From contig DBXG01000023.1 in NCBI GenBank assembly GCA_002309215.1, forward strand, positions 11,948-75,947: 64,000 bases of DNA. Direction: 5' to 3'. The notes beneath the pieces were generated by a model. It ran no database searches. It was not told the origin of the DNA and saw only the letters and a program-made list of their open reading frames with translations. Each line of letters opens with the position of its first letter. Within the stretch, counting starts at the first letter, position 1. Below, one piece after another: positions 53,741-61,922 of the stretch. This stretch comes from Alphaproteobacteria bacterium UBA1218. GTDB lineage: Bacteria > Pseudomonadota > Alphaproteobacteria > Rs-D84. The position numbers and the translations under genes are program-made.

Positions 53741-55510
53741 TCAGTTTTTCTTTCTGATTTGTATATGAATATCACGCAATTGTTGTTCACTAACCTCATT
53801 CGGTGAACCCATTAACAAATCCTGACCGCGCTGATTGGCAGGGAAAGCAACGATTTCACGAACACTTTCGCCATCACCAAGGATTTCAGAAACCAATCTA
53901 TCAATTCCAAACGCACATCCACCATGTGGTGGTGCACCATATTTGAAAGCAGTATAAAGCGCACTGAAGTTCTTTTCAACTGCTTCAATTGGATAACCAG
54001 CAATATCGAAACACTTTTTCATGACTTCTGGATTATAATTGCGTAATCCACCACTGCAAATTTCAAGACCATTTAACACCATATCAAATTGTGCCGCCTT
54101 GATAGAAAATGGGTCTTTCGTTGATAATTCTTCAAGTGTTGCCAGCGGATAAGAAAACGGATTATGCGTAAACATTGGCGCACCACCGCGTTCTTCATCT
54201 GGCTCAAAGAATGGGAAATTATCAACCCAACAAAATGCAAAATCGCGTTCATTAACCAAACCAAGGTCTGCACCAAGTTTGTTACGTAAACGACCAGCAG
54301 CCTTATTTGCATTATCAACATTATCACAAACAAAGAACAATGATGAATTATCGCCTGCAATTTCATGCAACTTTGCAATTCTGTCTGCATCAAGTTTTTT
54401 TGCCACAGGTCCCTTTGCTTCATCAGCAAAAACAATATAACCTAATCCACCAAGTCCCAATTCCTTAACAGCGTATTCGCCCAATTTATCAAACCAAGAA
54501 CGTGGTTTATCAGCGCTGTTTGGTGCAGGTATCGCACGCACAACAGCACCGTTTTCAATTGCATTTGCAAAGATTCCAAAATCAGAACCGCGGAATATAT
54601 CTGTGACATCAGATATCAAAATTGGATTACGCAAATCTGGTTTATCGCAACCGTATTTCAACATCGCATCATCAAAAGATATATGTGGAATTTCTGGATA
54701 AATATTTGCATCTGGTGCAAAAGTCCGAACCAATTCTGGAATAACCGCTTCGCCAACCGCCTGAATATCAGCCTGATCAACAAAAGACATTTCAATATCC
54801 AATTGGTAAAACTCCAGCAATCTGTCAGCACGCAAATCTTCATCACGAAAACATGGCGCAATCTGGAAATATCTATCGAACCCTGCAACCTGTAATAACT
54901 GCTTGAACATTTGTGGCGCCTGGGGCAAAGCATAAAATTTGCCATGATGCAAACGTGAAGGAACCAAGAAACATCTGGCGCCTTCTGGGCTATCCGCAGT
55001 CAATAGTGGGGTCTGGAATTCAGAAAAACCCATATCCCACATTTTATCACGCAACCATTTTATCATTTTGTTACGCATCAAAATACTGTGATGTAATTTT
55101 TCACGACGCAAATCCAAAAATCTGTATTGATAGCGTAATTCTTCACTGGTGTCTTCATCACCAAAAACCTGGAAAGGCAAAACTTCAGAATTAGTTAAAA
55201 CCTCCCATTTTTCTGATTTAATTTCAATATGGCCTGTTGGTATTTTATCGTTTATCGCTTCTTTATCTCTGGCAACAACGGTTCCTGTAATTTTAATAAC
55301 AGATTCAGAACGAATCTTTTCCAGATTTTCATCGCCCCCATCAAAAACACATTGTGTAATACCATAATTATCACGCAAATCAACGAATAACAAAGAACCA
55401 TGATCACGCTTACGATGCACCCAGCCAGATAAAGTGACAGTTTCACCAACGTTTTTTTCAGTCAGTTCGCCACAAGTATGCGTTCTGTATTTTGATTTCA
55501 AAGACATCAT
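53741..55510 (-). CDS. aspS: Aspartyl-tRNA synthetase (bacterial type)
   Basis: A 589-residue class II synthetase of bacterial type. It has an N-terminal OB domain (YRTHTCGELTEKNVGETVTLSGWVHRKRDHGSLLFVDLRD, in part), the core motifs YQYRFLDLRREKLH, ALPQAPQMFKQLLQVAGFDRYFQIAPCFRDEDLRADR and the GAD insertion domain, and motif 3 FGIDRLVSEILG. The sequence style (RKRDHG, then QLRDIHI at the end) fits alphaproteobacterial AspRS, not a Firmicutes one. ATG 55510 has AAAGGG upstream. The gene is preceded by a T-box-like leader. Confidence 0.97.
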   Translation of the reverse strand: MMSLKSKYRTHTCGELTEKNVGETVTLSGWVHRKRDHGSLLFVDLRDNYGITQCVFDGGDENLEKIRSESVIKITGTVVARDKEAINDKIPTGHIEIKSEKWEVLTNSEVLPFQVFGDEDTSEELRYQYRFLDLRREKLHHSILMRNKMIKWLRDKMWDMGFSEFQTPLLTADSPEGARCFLVPSRLHHGKFYALPQAPQMFKQLLQVAGFDRYFQIAPCFRDEDLRADRLLEFYQLDIEMSFVDQADIQAVGEAVIPELVRTFAPDANIYPEIPHISFDDAMLKYGCDKPDLRNPILISDVTDIFRGSDFGIFANAIENGAVVRAIPAPNSADKPRSWFDKLGEYAVKELGLGGLGYIVFADEAKGPVAKKLDADRIAKLHEIAGDNSSLFFVCDNVDNANKAAGRLRNKLGADLGLVNERDFAFCWVDNFPFFEPDEERGGAPMFTHNPFSYPLATLEELSTKDPFSIKAAQFDMVLNGLEICSGGLRNYNPEVMKKCFDIAGYPIEAVEKNFSALYTAFKYGAPPHGGCAFGIDRLVSEILGDGESVREIVAFPANQRGQDLLMGSPNEVSEQQLRDIHIQIRKKN

Positions 55511-55725
55511 TTTCAACACCCTTTTTTGTCCCCCATAGCTTCAGCGAAAGGGGATTGTTTTCGGTGCCATAAAAATTTGCTATACGGCACCAATTCCAAT
55601 CTTAAATCTCACAGGGGCGCTAGATTTTTTCGCGCGGTGCCACCCTGCCTTATTACTTTTTGTTTTTCATATAACACTACCCGGTTGTCAGTCGTATCAA
55701 CGCATTACATAAAAACCAACGATAT
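55511..55725 (-). ncRNA. T-box-type tRNA-sensing leader of aspS
   Basis: On the minus strand the antisequestrator shows GCAGGG (55648-55643), the 7-base bulge UGGCACC (55642-55636) and GCGC (55635-55632). These pair back to GCGC (55620-55617) and CCCTGT (55616-55611). GGGTGGCACCGCG matches the T-box consensus, and UGGC would pair with the GCCA end of tRNA-Asp. Downstream, GGTGCC (55591-55586) can pair with either of two GGCACC copies, and AAGGG before the ATG can pair with CCCCTTT (55553-55547), suggesting control of ribosome access. The upstream part is short; GAC triplets at 55693-55691 and 55689-55687 are specifier candidates, not assigned. No T-run terminator is visible. Confidence 0.72.
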
Positions 55726-55731
55726 GGACAG

Positions 55732-55760
55732 ATTCTATACCGAAAATATCACAAATGCAA
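55732..55760 (-). promoter_or_regulatory. Promoter of aspS with T-box leader
   Basis: On the minus strand: TTGCAT (55760-55755), a 17-base spacer and TAGAAT (55737-55732). It places the leader start near 55725. Confidence 0.6.
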
Positions 55761-55784
55761 GAAATAAACCATTAATCAAATATT

Positions 55785-56309
55785 TTAATCAATATAATAT
55801 ACTCTGTTTGCTTTGCGTGGAATATTTGGAACATCGCCATTCGGATAACCCAAAATACAATAACCAATGCCTTCCCAATTACCAGTAATACCCAAGGATT
55901 TTAAAATTTCTTGATATTCTGGTTTTTGAAAAGTTTCTTTGGCACGACATATCCAACAACTACCAACACCCAAAGCATGTGCAGCCAACATTAAATTACC
56001 CATAACCAAAGAACCGTCATATACGTAATCAACAAAACCTTTATCTGCTACAACAACCAATACTACTGGCGCACCATAAAAAGGGTCTGCACCATCATAT
56101 AAACCATCAAACTTAGCTTTTTCTGCTGATAATCTATCACGTAAATCTTTATTTGTTACGACTATAATTTTTACTTCTTGTTGATTCATACCACTAGCCG
56201 CACACAACCCAACATCAACAATTTGATTGATTTTCTCTTGTTCAACCATATCTGGCTTATACTTGCGTATACTACGCCTAGTCTTAATAGATTCTAAAAC
56301 AGCATTCAT
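55785..56309 (-). CDS. Nitroreductase family protein
   Basis: A 174-residue FMN-dependent nitroreductase-type protein: MNAVLESIKTRRSIRKYKPDMVEQEKINQIVD at the start (family Arg pattern RRSIRKY), GLCAASGMNQQEVKIIVV, MGNLMLAAHALGVGSCWICR and GYCILGYPNGDVP near the end. It probably reduces nitro- or quinone-like compounds with NAD(P)H; the real substrate is unknown. ATG 56309 follows an AAAGG site; the longer frame to 56342 is less likely. Confidence 0.88.
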   Translation of the reverse strand: MNAVLESIKTRRSIRKYKPDMVEQEKINQIVDVGLCAASGMNQQEVKIIVVTNKDLRDRLSAEKAKFDGLYDGADPFYGAPVVLVVVADKGFVDYVYDGSLVMGNLMLAAHALGVGSCWICRAKETFQKPEYQEILKSLGITGNWEGIGYCILGYPNGDVPNIPRKANRVYYID

Positions 56310-56353
56310 CAAAAAAACCTTTGTGCAAACCTTTTGTCCCACTTCGTAAAAAG

Positions 56354-56427
56354 TGGTGCCCTAAGCAAGAATCGGACTTGCGACTCGTCCTTACCAAGGA
56401 CGTGTTTTACCACTAGACTATTAGGGC
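56354..56427 (-). tRNA. tRNA-Thr (anticodon GGT)
   Basis: On the minus strand: acceptor GCCCTAA/TTAGGGC, anticodon stem CGTCC/GGACG with loop TTGGTAA, T arm with CCGATTC, and encoded ACCA. GGT reads ACC/ACU threonine codons. No hairpin element of the 33-kb type follows it. Confidence 0.93.
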
Positions 56428-56462
56428 AAGTGTGCCTATTATAAACCCCAGATTCTGAATAA

Positions 56463-57239
56463 TCAAGCCCTAAACGCATCATGCACAGTATTTTCTATAT
56501 CTACCTCACTACCATGCTTTCCACGCACAAAATGCGCCAAGTATTCGATATTGCCAGACCCACCCCTGATTGGCGATTTTGTTAAACCGACACAGCCAAA
56601 ACCATGTTCCACAAAAGCACTAATAACATTTTGTATTACAGATTTATGCACTTCTGCATCACGAATTACACCACGATACCGCGCAGATATTTCTGGTCCA
56701 CATTCAAACTGGGGTTTAATTAAACAAACAACATCTTGCAAATTTGGCAAAGTCGCCAATTTATCCAAAATTTTCGTCACAGAAATAAAAGAAACATCAA
56801 TCGTTGCAATATCAATATTCGCAACCAAAGAATCGTCTATACAGCGGAAATCGGTCTGTTCGTGTAAATCTATCTTTGGGTTATCCCGCAAAGATTTGTG
56901 CATTTGATCTGTGCCTGTATCAACCGCAACAATATGTTCAACACCATGCTTTAATGCGACATCACAAAAGCCACCTGTCGAAGAACCAATGTCAACCACT
57001 TGTCGACCAGACATATCAATATGAAATTCTTTCAACGCGTGTTCTAATTTCAATCCACCACGTGAAACATACGGCATAACATCACCACGCACAGATAACA
57101 AGTCAACATCTTCAACAATAAAACTTGGCTTTGTAATTTGCTGTTCGCCATAAAATACGGCACCATCGCGTACTGCTTCTGCTGCACGAGTGCGCGATTC
57201 AAACAATCCAGCATTTACCAATGCGACATCAACCCTCAT
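56463..57239 (-). CDS. tlyA: TlyA-type rRNA 2'-O-methyltransferase
   Basis: A 258-residue protein: an N-terminal S4 domain (MRVDVALVNAGLFESRTRAAEAVRDGAV, in part), then an FtsJ-like methyltransferase with YVSRGGLKLEHAL, VVDIGSSTGGFCDVALKHG (SAM site), IDVSFISVTKIL and LIKPQFECG. TlyA methylates 16S and/or 23S rRNA riboses and is often called hemolysin A by analogy. It overlaps the alkD stop by 4 bases. Confidence 0.92.
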   Translation of the reverse strand: MRVDVALVNAGLFESRTRAAEAVRDGAVFYGEQQITKPSFIVEDVDLLSVRGDVMPYVSRGGLKLEHALKEFHIDMSGRQVVDIGSSTGGFCDVALKHGVEHIVAVDTGTDQMHKSLRDNPKIDLHEQTDFRCIDDSLVANIDIATIDVSFISVTKILDKLATLPNLQDVVCLIKPQFECGPEISARYRGVIRDAEVHKSVIQNVISAFVEHGFGCVGLTKSPIRGGSGNIEYLAHFVRGKHGSEVDIENTVHDAFRA

Positions 57240-57913
57240 TTTAACAACCTTAATTCTTGCTTGTGTTCATCTGATACACGATATGATTCAAGCGACTTCT
57301 GAATTGTACGTTTACGTGTCCAACCATCAAGTTTTTGCAAATATGGCAATATACGTTCATATTGTTTAGCCAGTCCAGTTGCAAAATACCAAGCCCGCAT
57401 CATATTTACATAATAATCGTCTGATTTTATATTTACAACAATATCAGCATACTTTTCATCAAAATCATCATCCAGCCAATATTGCATTAGAACTTTTATT
57501 CCAAAACGTACTGTATAAGTATGTTTTGATTTAATCCATTTATAAACATATTTAATTAAATCGTCTTTGTGTTTCTTGAATACCATGGGCGACAACTGGT
57601 CGCACGTTGCCCAATTATCAACATATGGCAAAAAACGTTCCGTTTCACGAATAACAACATCAAAATCACGCAGATACGATAATATAAAAGCATGTAATTG
57701 GTTTTCCTCGAAAAGCTTGTGCGGTAAATTACCAATAAAATCTTTTGCAAGCCCAGATTTAATCATATCTTTGGCCAAGTTTCGCAACAATGGTGTCCGA
57801 ACCCCAATAAAAGAATCTTTTGGTACATTCGGTATAAGCCCAGAATTAAAATCTCTGTATACAGTATCCTGCAAAGCATATAAAGAATCTACAACAGATT
57901 TAAACACTTTCAT
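57236..57913 (-). CDS. DNA alkylation repair protein (AlkD-like)
   Basis: A 225-residue all-helical HEAT-like protein: FIGVRTPLLRNLAKDMIKSG, SYLRDFDVVIRETERFLPYVDNWATCDQLSP (with the WATCD motif of AlkD-type glycosylases), TVRFGIKVLMQYWLDDDFDEKYADIV and YYVNMMRAWYFAT. Family members excise alkylated bases or act in bulky-lesion repair. First of a two-gene unit with tlyA. Confidence 0.88.
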   Translation of the reverse strand: MKVFKSVVDSLYALQDTVYRDFNSGLIPNVPKDSFIGVRTPLLRNLAKDMIKSGLAKDFIGNLPHKLFEENQLHAFILSYLRDFDVVIRETERFLPYVDNWATCDQLSPMVFKKHKDDLIKYVYKWIKSKHTYTVRFGIKVLMQYWLDDDFDEKYADIVVNIKSDDYYVNMMRAWYFATGLAKQYERILPYLQKLDGWTRKRTIQKSLESYRVSDEHKQELRLLK

Positions 57914-58081
57914 CTTTACTATTCCAAATAAAGTATCATCTTAGTTTTTTAGATTATTACATTGAAGTTTTTTCAAGGCAAATAAAAAACACTTTATCGC
58001 ATATCACTTTTCCAAATAGGATTTTTATGATACAATAACAGCAAATCCACTAAACCAAGTTGTTATAAAGAGGAAACAAAA

Positions 58082-58675
58082 ATGATAGTTATATATTTTT
58101 TTATATATATCTTGCTAGTATTCTTGTTTATATTTGATATTTTTTTAGCGATAACTTTCATTGAATATAGATATTGTGCAGACATAAGACATCAACCACC
58201 CCTGGTATCAAGCGCCAGACATTTAAGGAGAAACACTATTGAACAAATTGTAAAGTATTACAACAAATCAAAAAATATCTGTGAAATTGGGTCTGGATTT
58301 GGTGGTTTGGCACGTGCAGTAGCAAAACAAACAAAGGCAAACGTTTATGCACTAGAAAACATGCCTTTTTCTGCATTTATATCAAAAACATGTGATTTAT
58401 TATCTGGCTGCAAAAACAATCATACAATTTGGTGCGATGCATTTGAATATCTGGCCAAAACAAACAAAAAGTTTGATGTTGCAATTGCATATCTTGGTCC
58501 AACATCAACAGGTAAAATCCAAAAATACAAAAACAAAGTCCGAGTGTTGATATCATTGGCTTTTGAAATAAAAGACCTTGAACCAGCACGAGTTATTGAT
58601 TTAAGCGAATACGGTTTTACCGTGTATAATAAAATAAAATATCCGCACAAGTTGTTTATTTATGAATTTAAATAA
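58082..58675 (+). CDS. Membrane-anchored SAM-dependent methyltransferase-like protein
   Basis: A 197-residue protein with an N-terminal membrane segment (VIYFFIYILLVFLFIFDIFLA) and a class I methyltransferase core: SKNICEIGSGFGGLARAVAKQ (SAM motif I), VYALENMP (motif II acidic) and FDVAIAYLGP (motif IV). It resembles putative sugar O-methyltransferases. The substrate is unknown. Possibly co-transcribed with the kinase-like gene 33 bases on. Confidence 0.72.
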   Translation: MIVIYFFIYILLVFLFIFDIFLAITFIEYRYCADIRHQPPLVSSARHLRRNTIEQIVKYYNKSKNICEIGSGFGGLARAVAKQTKANVYALENMPFSAFISKTCDLLSGCKNNHTIWCDAFEYLAKTNKKFDVAIAYLGPTSTGKIQKYKNKVRVLISLAFEIKDLEPARVIDLSEYGFTVYNKIKYPHKLFIYEFK

Positions 58676-58708
58676 TTCTATGGTACAATAAGGTAAAAAG
58701 GAAAAACA

Positions 58709-59710
58709 ATGACAATGAAAGTTTTACGCAAAGGTGCACATTCAACCGTATTTATAGACGAAAATGAACCAGGAATTGTTATAAAAAAAGCGAACAATCC
58801 AGAAAATAGCAGTTATTTAAGTAAGCAACAATATGGATACGATGTAATAAATTCCATAAAAGCCCAAGGTAATGACATTGGTGTTATATTACCAGAACTT
58901 GTTGCAATAGATAACGAAGAAAAAACAGTTAAAGAAAAGATAATATCAGGGGAAACTTTTGATTCTGGCCAAGCAATAAACGAAAAATATTCTAGATTGT
59001 CTGCAAAACAAAAAGATTCTATTGCACAACAAATGGCAAGATTTTTGAACGCCATGCATTCCAGTTCAGAATGCAAACCGGCACAAGAATCCATAATCAA
59101 TATGCAAAAAAGCGGCCCAGCAAATGCCGATGAAATTATCGCTAAATTCGGTGGGTATTTGCCTAAAAACATAACAAACAGATTGAAACAGGCCGAAGCA
59201 TATTTACACGCATCAGACAAATCTGACGAATTTATTGTTATGACCCACAAAGACCTAAGAACATCAAATGTAATGTATGATGCAAACATGAATAAACTAG
59301 CAGTTATTGATTTTGAGCTAGCAGGATTAGACAATGTATATAATGATTTTATCGCTTCCGCACCAGGCAGTTCTATGCCTTGGGATTTTACCAAACGCGT
59401 AATTGATTTTTATAACCAAATACCAGACAAGAAATACCCAATAACGATAAACCCAGAAAAAGTACAAAATATGTTACTTTATGGGGTTATGCACGAATAT
59501 GCACGCAACATAAGACCTAATGACAATACCCAAGAATACCTTGTTCCCCTGGTGACACGTTTAACAAACAAGTTGATGGATATAACTGGAATAGATATTG
59601 ATAAAAAAGCATCATACAGACAAGCAATCAGAACAACACAAGACAAACAACGCCAAAAAAAACTTGAAAACACAAAAAATTATCCTATAATACGAGATGA
59701 AAGCCGATAA
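58709..59710 (+). CDS. Aminoglycoside-phosphotransferase-like kinase
   Basis: A 333-residue kinase-fold protein: VLRKGAHSTVFI at the start (Gly loop), VIKKA (likely ATP-binding Lys), HKDLRTSNVMYD (catalytic H-x-D-x4-N) and AVIDFELAGLDN (metal-binding D). The C-terminal 100 residues are helical and Lys-rich. The substrate is unknown; small metabolites or sugars are typical. The promoter of the next gene (59664-59691) lies in its last 50 bases. Confidence 0.75.
   Translation: MTMKVLRKGAHSTVFIDENEPGIVIKKANNPENSSYLSKQQYGYDVINSIKAQGNDIGVILPELVAIDNEEKTVKEKIISGETFDSGQAINEKYSRLSAKQKDSIAQQMARFLNAMHSSSECKPAQESIINMQKSGPANADEIIAKFGGYLPKNITNRLKQAEAYLHASDKSDEFIVMTHKDLRTSNVMYDANMNKLAVIDFELAGLDNVYNDFIASAPGSSMPWDFTKRVIDFYNQIPDKKYPITINPEKVQNMLLYGVMHEYARNIRPNDNTQEYLVPLVTRLTNKLMDITGIDIDKKASYRQAIRTTQDKQRQKKLENTKNYPIIRDESR
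59664..59691 (+). promoter_or_regulatory. Promoter of the T-box leader and second aspartyl-tRNA synthetase
   Basis: TTGAAA (59664-59669), a 16-base spacer and TATAAT (59686-59691), one of the best promoter matches in the window. Transcription should begin near 59698. It lies within the 3' end of the kinase-like gene. Confidence 0.75.
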
Positions 59711-59967
59711 TCCACTAACAATGGGGAGGCGGAAGAAGAACGGTTGCAAAGTGATTTGCACTTACTAGAACTTCCCGGGATTGCCCGTCACAGCAAGAGA
59801 CTCTTTAATGGTATGGCGAATCCAGCGAGAGTTAAAAAGGCAACATTGGCGACAGTGTTGCGAAACAAGGTGGCACCACGTTGTGTCATGTATTCTGACA
59901 AAAAGATATGCATGATATTTTACGTCCTTGTGTTCTTATTAAGATAAATAACGAAACACAAAGGAGG
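59698..59967 (+). ncRNA. T-box-type tRNA-sensing leader of the second AspRS
   Basis: The antisequestrator is ACAAGG (59865-59870), the bulge UGGCACC (59871-59877) and ACG (59878-59880), paired with CGT (59923-59925) and CCTTGT (59926-59931). The same CCTTGTGTT (59926-59934) can instead pair with AACACAAAGG (59955-59964), hiding the AAGGAGG ribosome site. UGGC would match the GCCA end of tRNA-Asp or tRNA-Asn. Upstream lie a GGAAG/CTTCC helix (59731-59735/59771-59775), an AAGAGA...GGTATGGCGAATCC segment resembling T-box Stem I/II motifs, and a GCAACA/TGTTGC hairpin. AAC triplets at 59739-59741 and 59769-59771 are specifier candidates. The switch looks translational. Confidence 0.82.
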
Positions 59968-59972
59968 TTAAA

Positions 59973-61289
59973 ATGTCAATGATAAGAACGCATATCGCCG
60001 AAATTCTACAAAAGATTGGCGAAACAATAACAATCAAGGGTCACGCACAAACAATTCGCGAACAATCAAGTATTGCGTTTATTGTCCTGCGTGAAATAAC
60101 CGGAACCGTTCAATGTGTCGTTGAAAAGGGTTCTGCTGCTTTTGATTTGGTAAAAGAAATCACAACAGAATCTGTTATATCTGTGACAGGTAAAGTTGTA
60201 GAAACGAAAAGCACAGAATCTGGATTTGAAATTCAGACATCTGAAATAAAAATTATATCCTTGGCAGAGGCAACACCGATACCTGTCACACAAAAAGGCA
60301 GCGTAGAAGTGACTCCTGAAAAATCGCAAGATTGGCGTTTTTTGTCGCTCCGTAGCCAACGTGGCGCAACGATAATGCGTGCATTATCTGCGATGACTGT
60401 TGGATATCATGAATACCTGATTAAACAAGGTTTCATTGAAATTCAAACACCCAAGATTATGGCAACACCATCAGAATCCAAGGCAGAATTATTCAAAATG
60501 GAATACTTTGGTCAAACTGCATACTTGGCACAATCACCACAATTATTCAAACAAATGGCGATTGCGTCTGGGCTTGAACGCGTGTTTGAGGTTGCCCCTG
60601 CTTTTCGTGCAGATAAATCTTTTACTACGCGTCACGCAACTGAATTCACATCTTTCGATGCAGAAATGGGATACATTGAAAGTTTTGATGAAGTTATGCA
60701 CGAACTAGAAAGCGCGATTTCGTATATGCTGACATCCATCAAAAAGACATGTGGCAAGGAAATCGAAAAGTATTTTGGTATAACCGAATTCCAGTTGAAA
60801 AAGCCGATTCTGCGCATCACAATGGCAGAAGCCAAAGAAATCTTGCGCGAAATAGGCTGTGCATCTGAAGAGCCAGACATTACAACAGCCGAAGAAAAAG
60901 CACTTGGCGATTATGTCAAAGAAAAATATGGTTCTGATTTTGTATTCGTGACCGAATGGCCATGGGAATCACGCCCATTCTATCATAAAAAAGCGATAGA
61001 CAAACACGGACATGAAATATCAGTATCTGCCGACTTACTTTACAAAGGCGTCGAAATTGTGACCTGCGCCCAACGCGAAGAATCCTATACAAAACTGTGT
61101 GAACAGTTAAAAGGCAAAGGATTACACCAAGAGGGCTTACAATGGTATTTGGATTGTTTCCGGTACGGCATGCCACCACATGGTGGTTGGGGCTTTGGTG
61201 GTGCAAGATTTATCAAGCAGTTGCTGGAATTGCCAACGATCAGAGAATCAACATTCCTGTTCCGCGGACCATCACGCTTGATGCCATAA
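59973..61289 (+). CDS. Archaeal-genre aspartyl-tRNA synthetase (AspRS2, possibly tRNA-Asn-charging)
   Basis: A 438-residue class II synthetase. An N-terminal OB domain (about 15-105) precedes QGFIEIQTPKIMATPSE, AYLAQSPQLFKQMAIASGLERVFEVAPAFRA (the QSPQ element of AspRS), FTTRHATEFTSFDAEMGYI, FVFVTEWPWESRPFYHKK, GMPPHGGWGFGGARFIKQLL and the C-terminus FRGPSRLMP. The lack of a bacterial GAD insertion and the RL(T/M)P end match archaeal-type, nondiscriminating AspRS rather than AsnRS. It would charge tRNA-Asp and perhaps tRNA-Asn for GatCAB. AAGGAGG precedes the ATG. Clostridium-like transfer is plausible. Confidence 0.85.
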   Translation: MSMIRTHIAEILQKIGETITIKGHAQTIREQSSIAFIVLREITGTVQCVVEKGSAAFDLVKEITTESVISVTGKVVETKSTESGFEIQTSEIKIISLAEATPIPVTQKGSVEVTPEKSQDWRFLSLRSQRGATIMRALSAMTVGYHEYLIKQGFIEIQTPKIMATPSESKAELFKMEYFGQTAYLAQSPQLFKQMAIASGLERVFEVAPAFRADKSFTTRHATEFTSFDAEMGYIESFDEVMHELESAISYMLTSIKKTCGKEIEKYFGITEFQLKKPILRITMAEAKEILREIGCASEEPDITTAEEKALGDYVKEKYGSDFVFVTEWPWESRPFYHKKAIDKHGHEISVSADLLYKGVEIVTCAQREESYTKLCEQLKGKGLHQEGLQWYLDCFRYGMPPHGGWGFGGARFIKQLLELPTIRESTFLFRGPSRLMP

Positions 61290-61293
61290 AAAC

Positions 61294-61327
61294 AAAAGAC
61301 GTTCAGGCAAACCCCGAACGTCTTTTT
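61294..61327 (+). terminator. Terminator after the second AspRS
   Basis: The stem AAAAGACGTTC/GAACGTCTTTT with an 11-base loop is followed by further T. Confidence 0.88.
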
Positions 61328-61383
61328 ATTCAATAACGGCAAGAAATATGATATAGTTAGCAATGACACAAAAAGGATTGGAC

Positions 61384-61905
61384 ATGCAAGTAGAATTAAA
61401 ACCATTGCAGTTATCAGATGCTGATACTTTATATGAATTTTTTCAGAAACTACCTGCGTCAGAAAACAGCAAAAACAATCGTGCACACGGGTTATCACGT
61501 AAAGAGTTTACACAATGGGTTCAAAAAGAAATAGATTATTCACAGGGTAAAAATTTACGAGAAGGTTATGTTCCACGTACAACTTTCGTTATGTATGTAG
61601 ATAATATACCTGTAGGTGTTAGTAATGTAAGACATTATCTGAATGAGAAGTTAGAAAAGTATGGCGGGCATATTGGTGTACATATTTTACCAGAATATCG
61701 CGGACGTGGTTATGGAAATATAATAATCATGGAAACATTACAGAAAGCAAAAGAAATGGGTATTAAACGCATATTGATATTCCATAATGATGATAATGTT
61801 CCAGCCTGGCGCGCATCGGAAAGAGTGGGGAGCAAATTAGATTCCATAAATATAATTGATGGGATAAAAGTGCGAAAATATGTATTTGACGCATCCAAAT
61901 TGTAA
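61384..61905 (+). CDS. GNAT-family N-acetyltransferase
   Basis: A 173-residue GNAT protein: VELKPLQLSDADTLYEFFQKLP at the start, TTFVMYVDNIPVGVSNVRHYLNEKL, the acetyl-CoA loop ILPEYRGRGYGNIIIMETL (R-x-x-G-x-G) and a closing MGIKRILIFHNDDNVPAWRASERVGSK. The acceptor is unknown. ATG 61384 has AAAGGA seven bases upstream; a shorter-leader start at 61363 is possible. Confidence 0.88.
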   Translation: MQVELKPLQLSDADTLYEFFQKLPASENSKNNRAHGLSRKEFTQWVQKEIDYSQGKNLREGYVPRTTFVMYVDNIPVGVSNVRHYLNEKLEKYGGHIGVHILPEYRGRGYGNIIIMETLQKAKEMGIKRILIFHNDDNVPAWRASERVGSKLDSINIIDGIKVRKYVFDASKL

Positions 61906-61922
61906 AAACCTGTTTTCTAGTT

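Noticed and set aside
55526..55888. A 120-codon plus-strand frame between aspS and the nitroreductase gene
   Set aside because: It runs antisense through the T-box leader and the end of the nitroreductase gene; no ribosome site or protein signature.
59698..59972. Ordinary transcription attenuator before the second AspRS
   Set aside because: No hairpin followed by a T-run lies between the bulge motif and the ATG; the alternative pairing covers the ribosome site instead.
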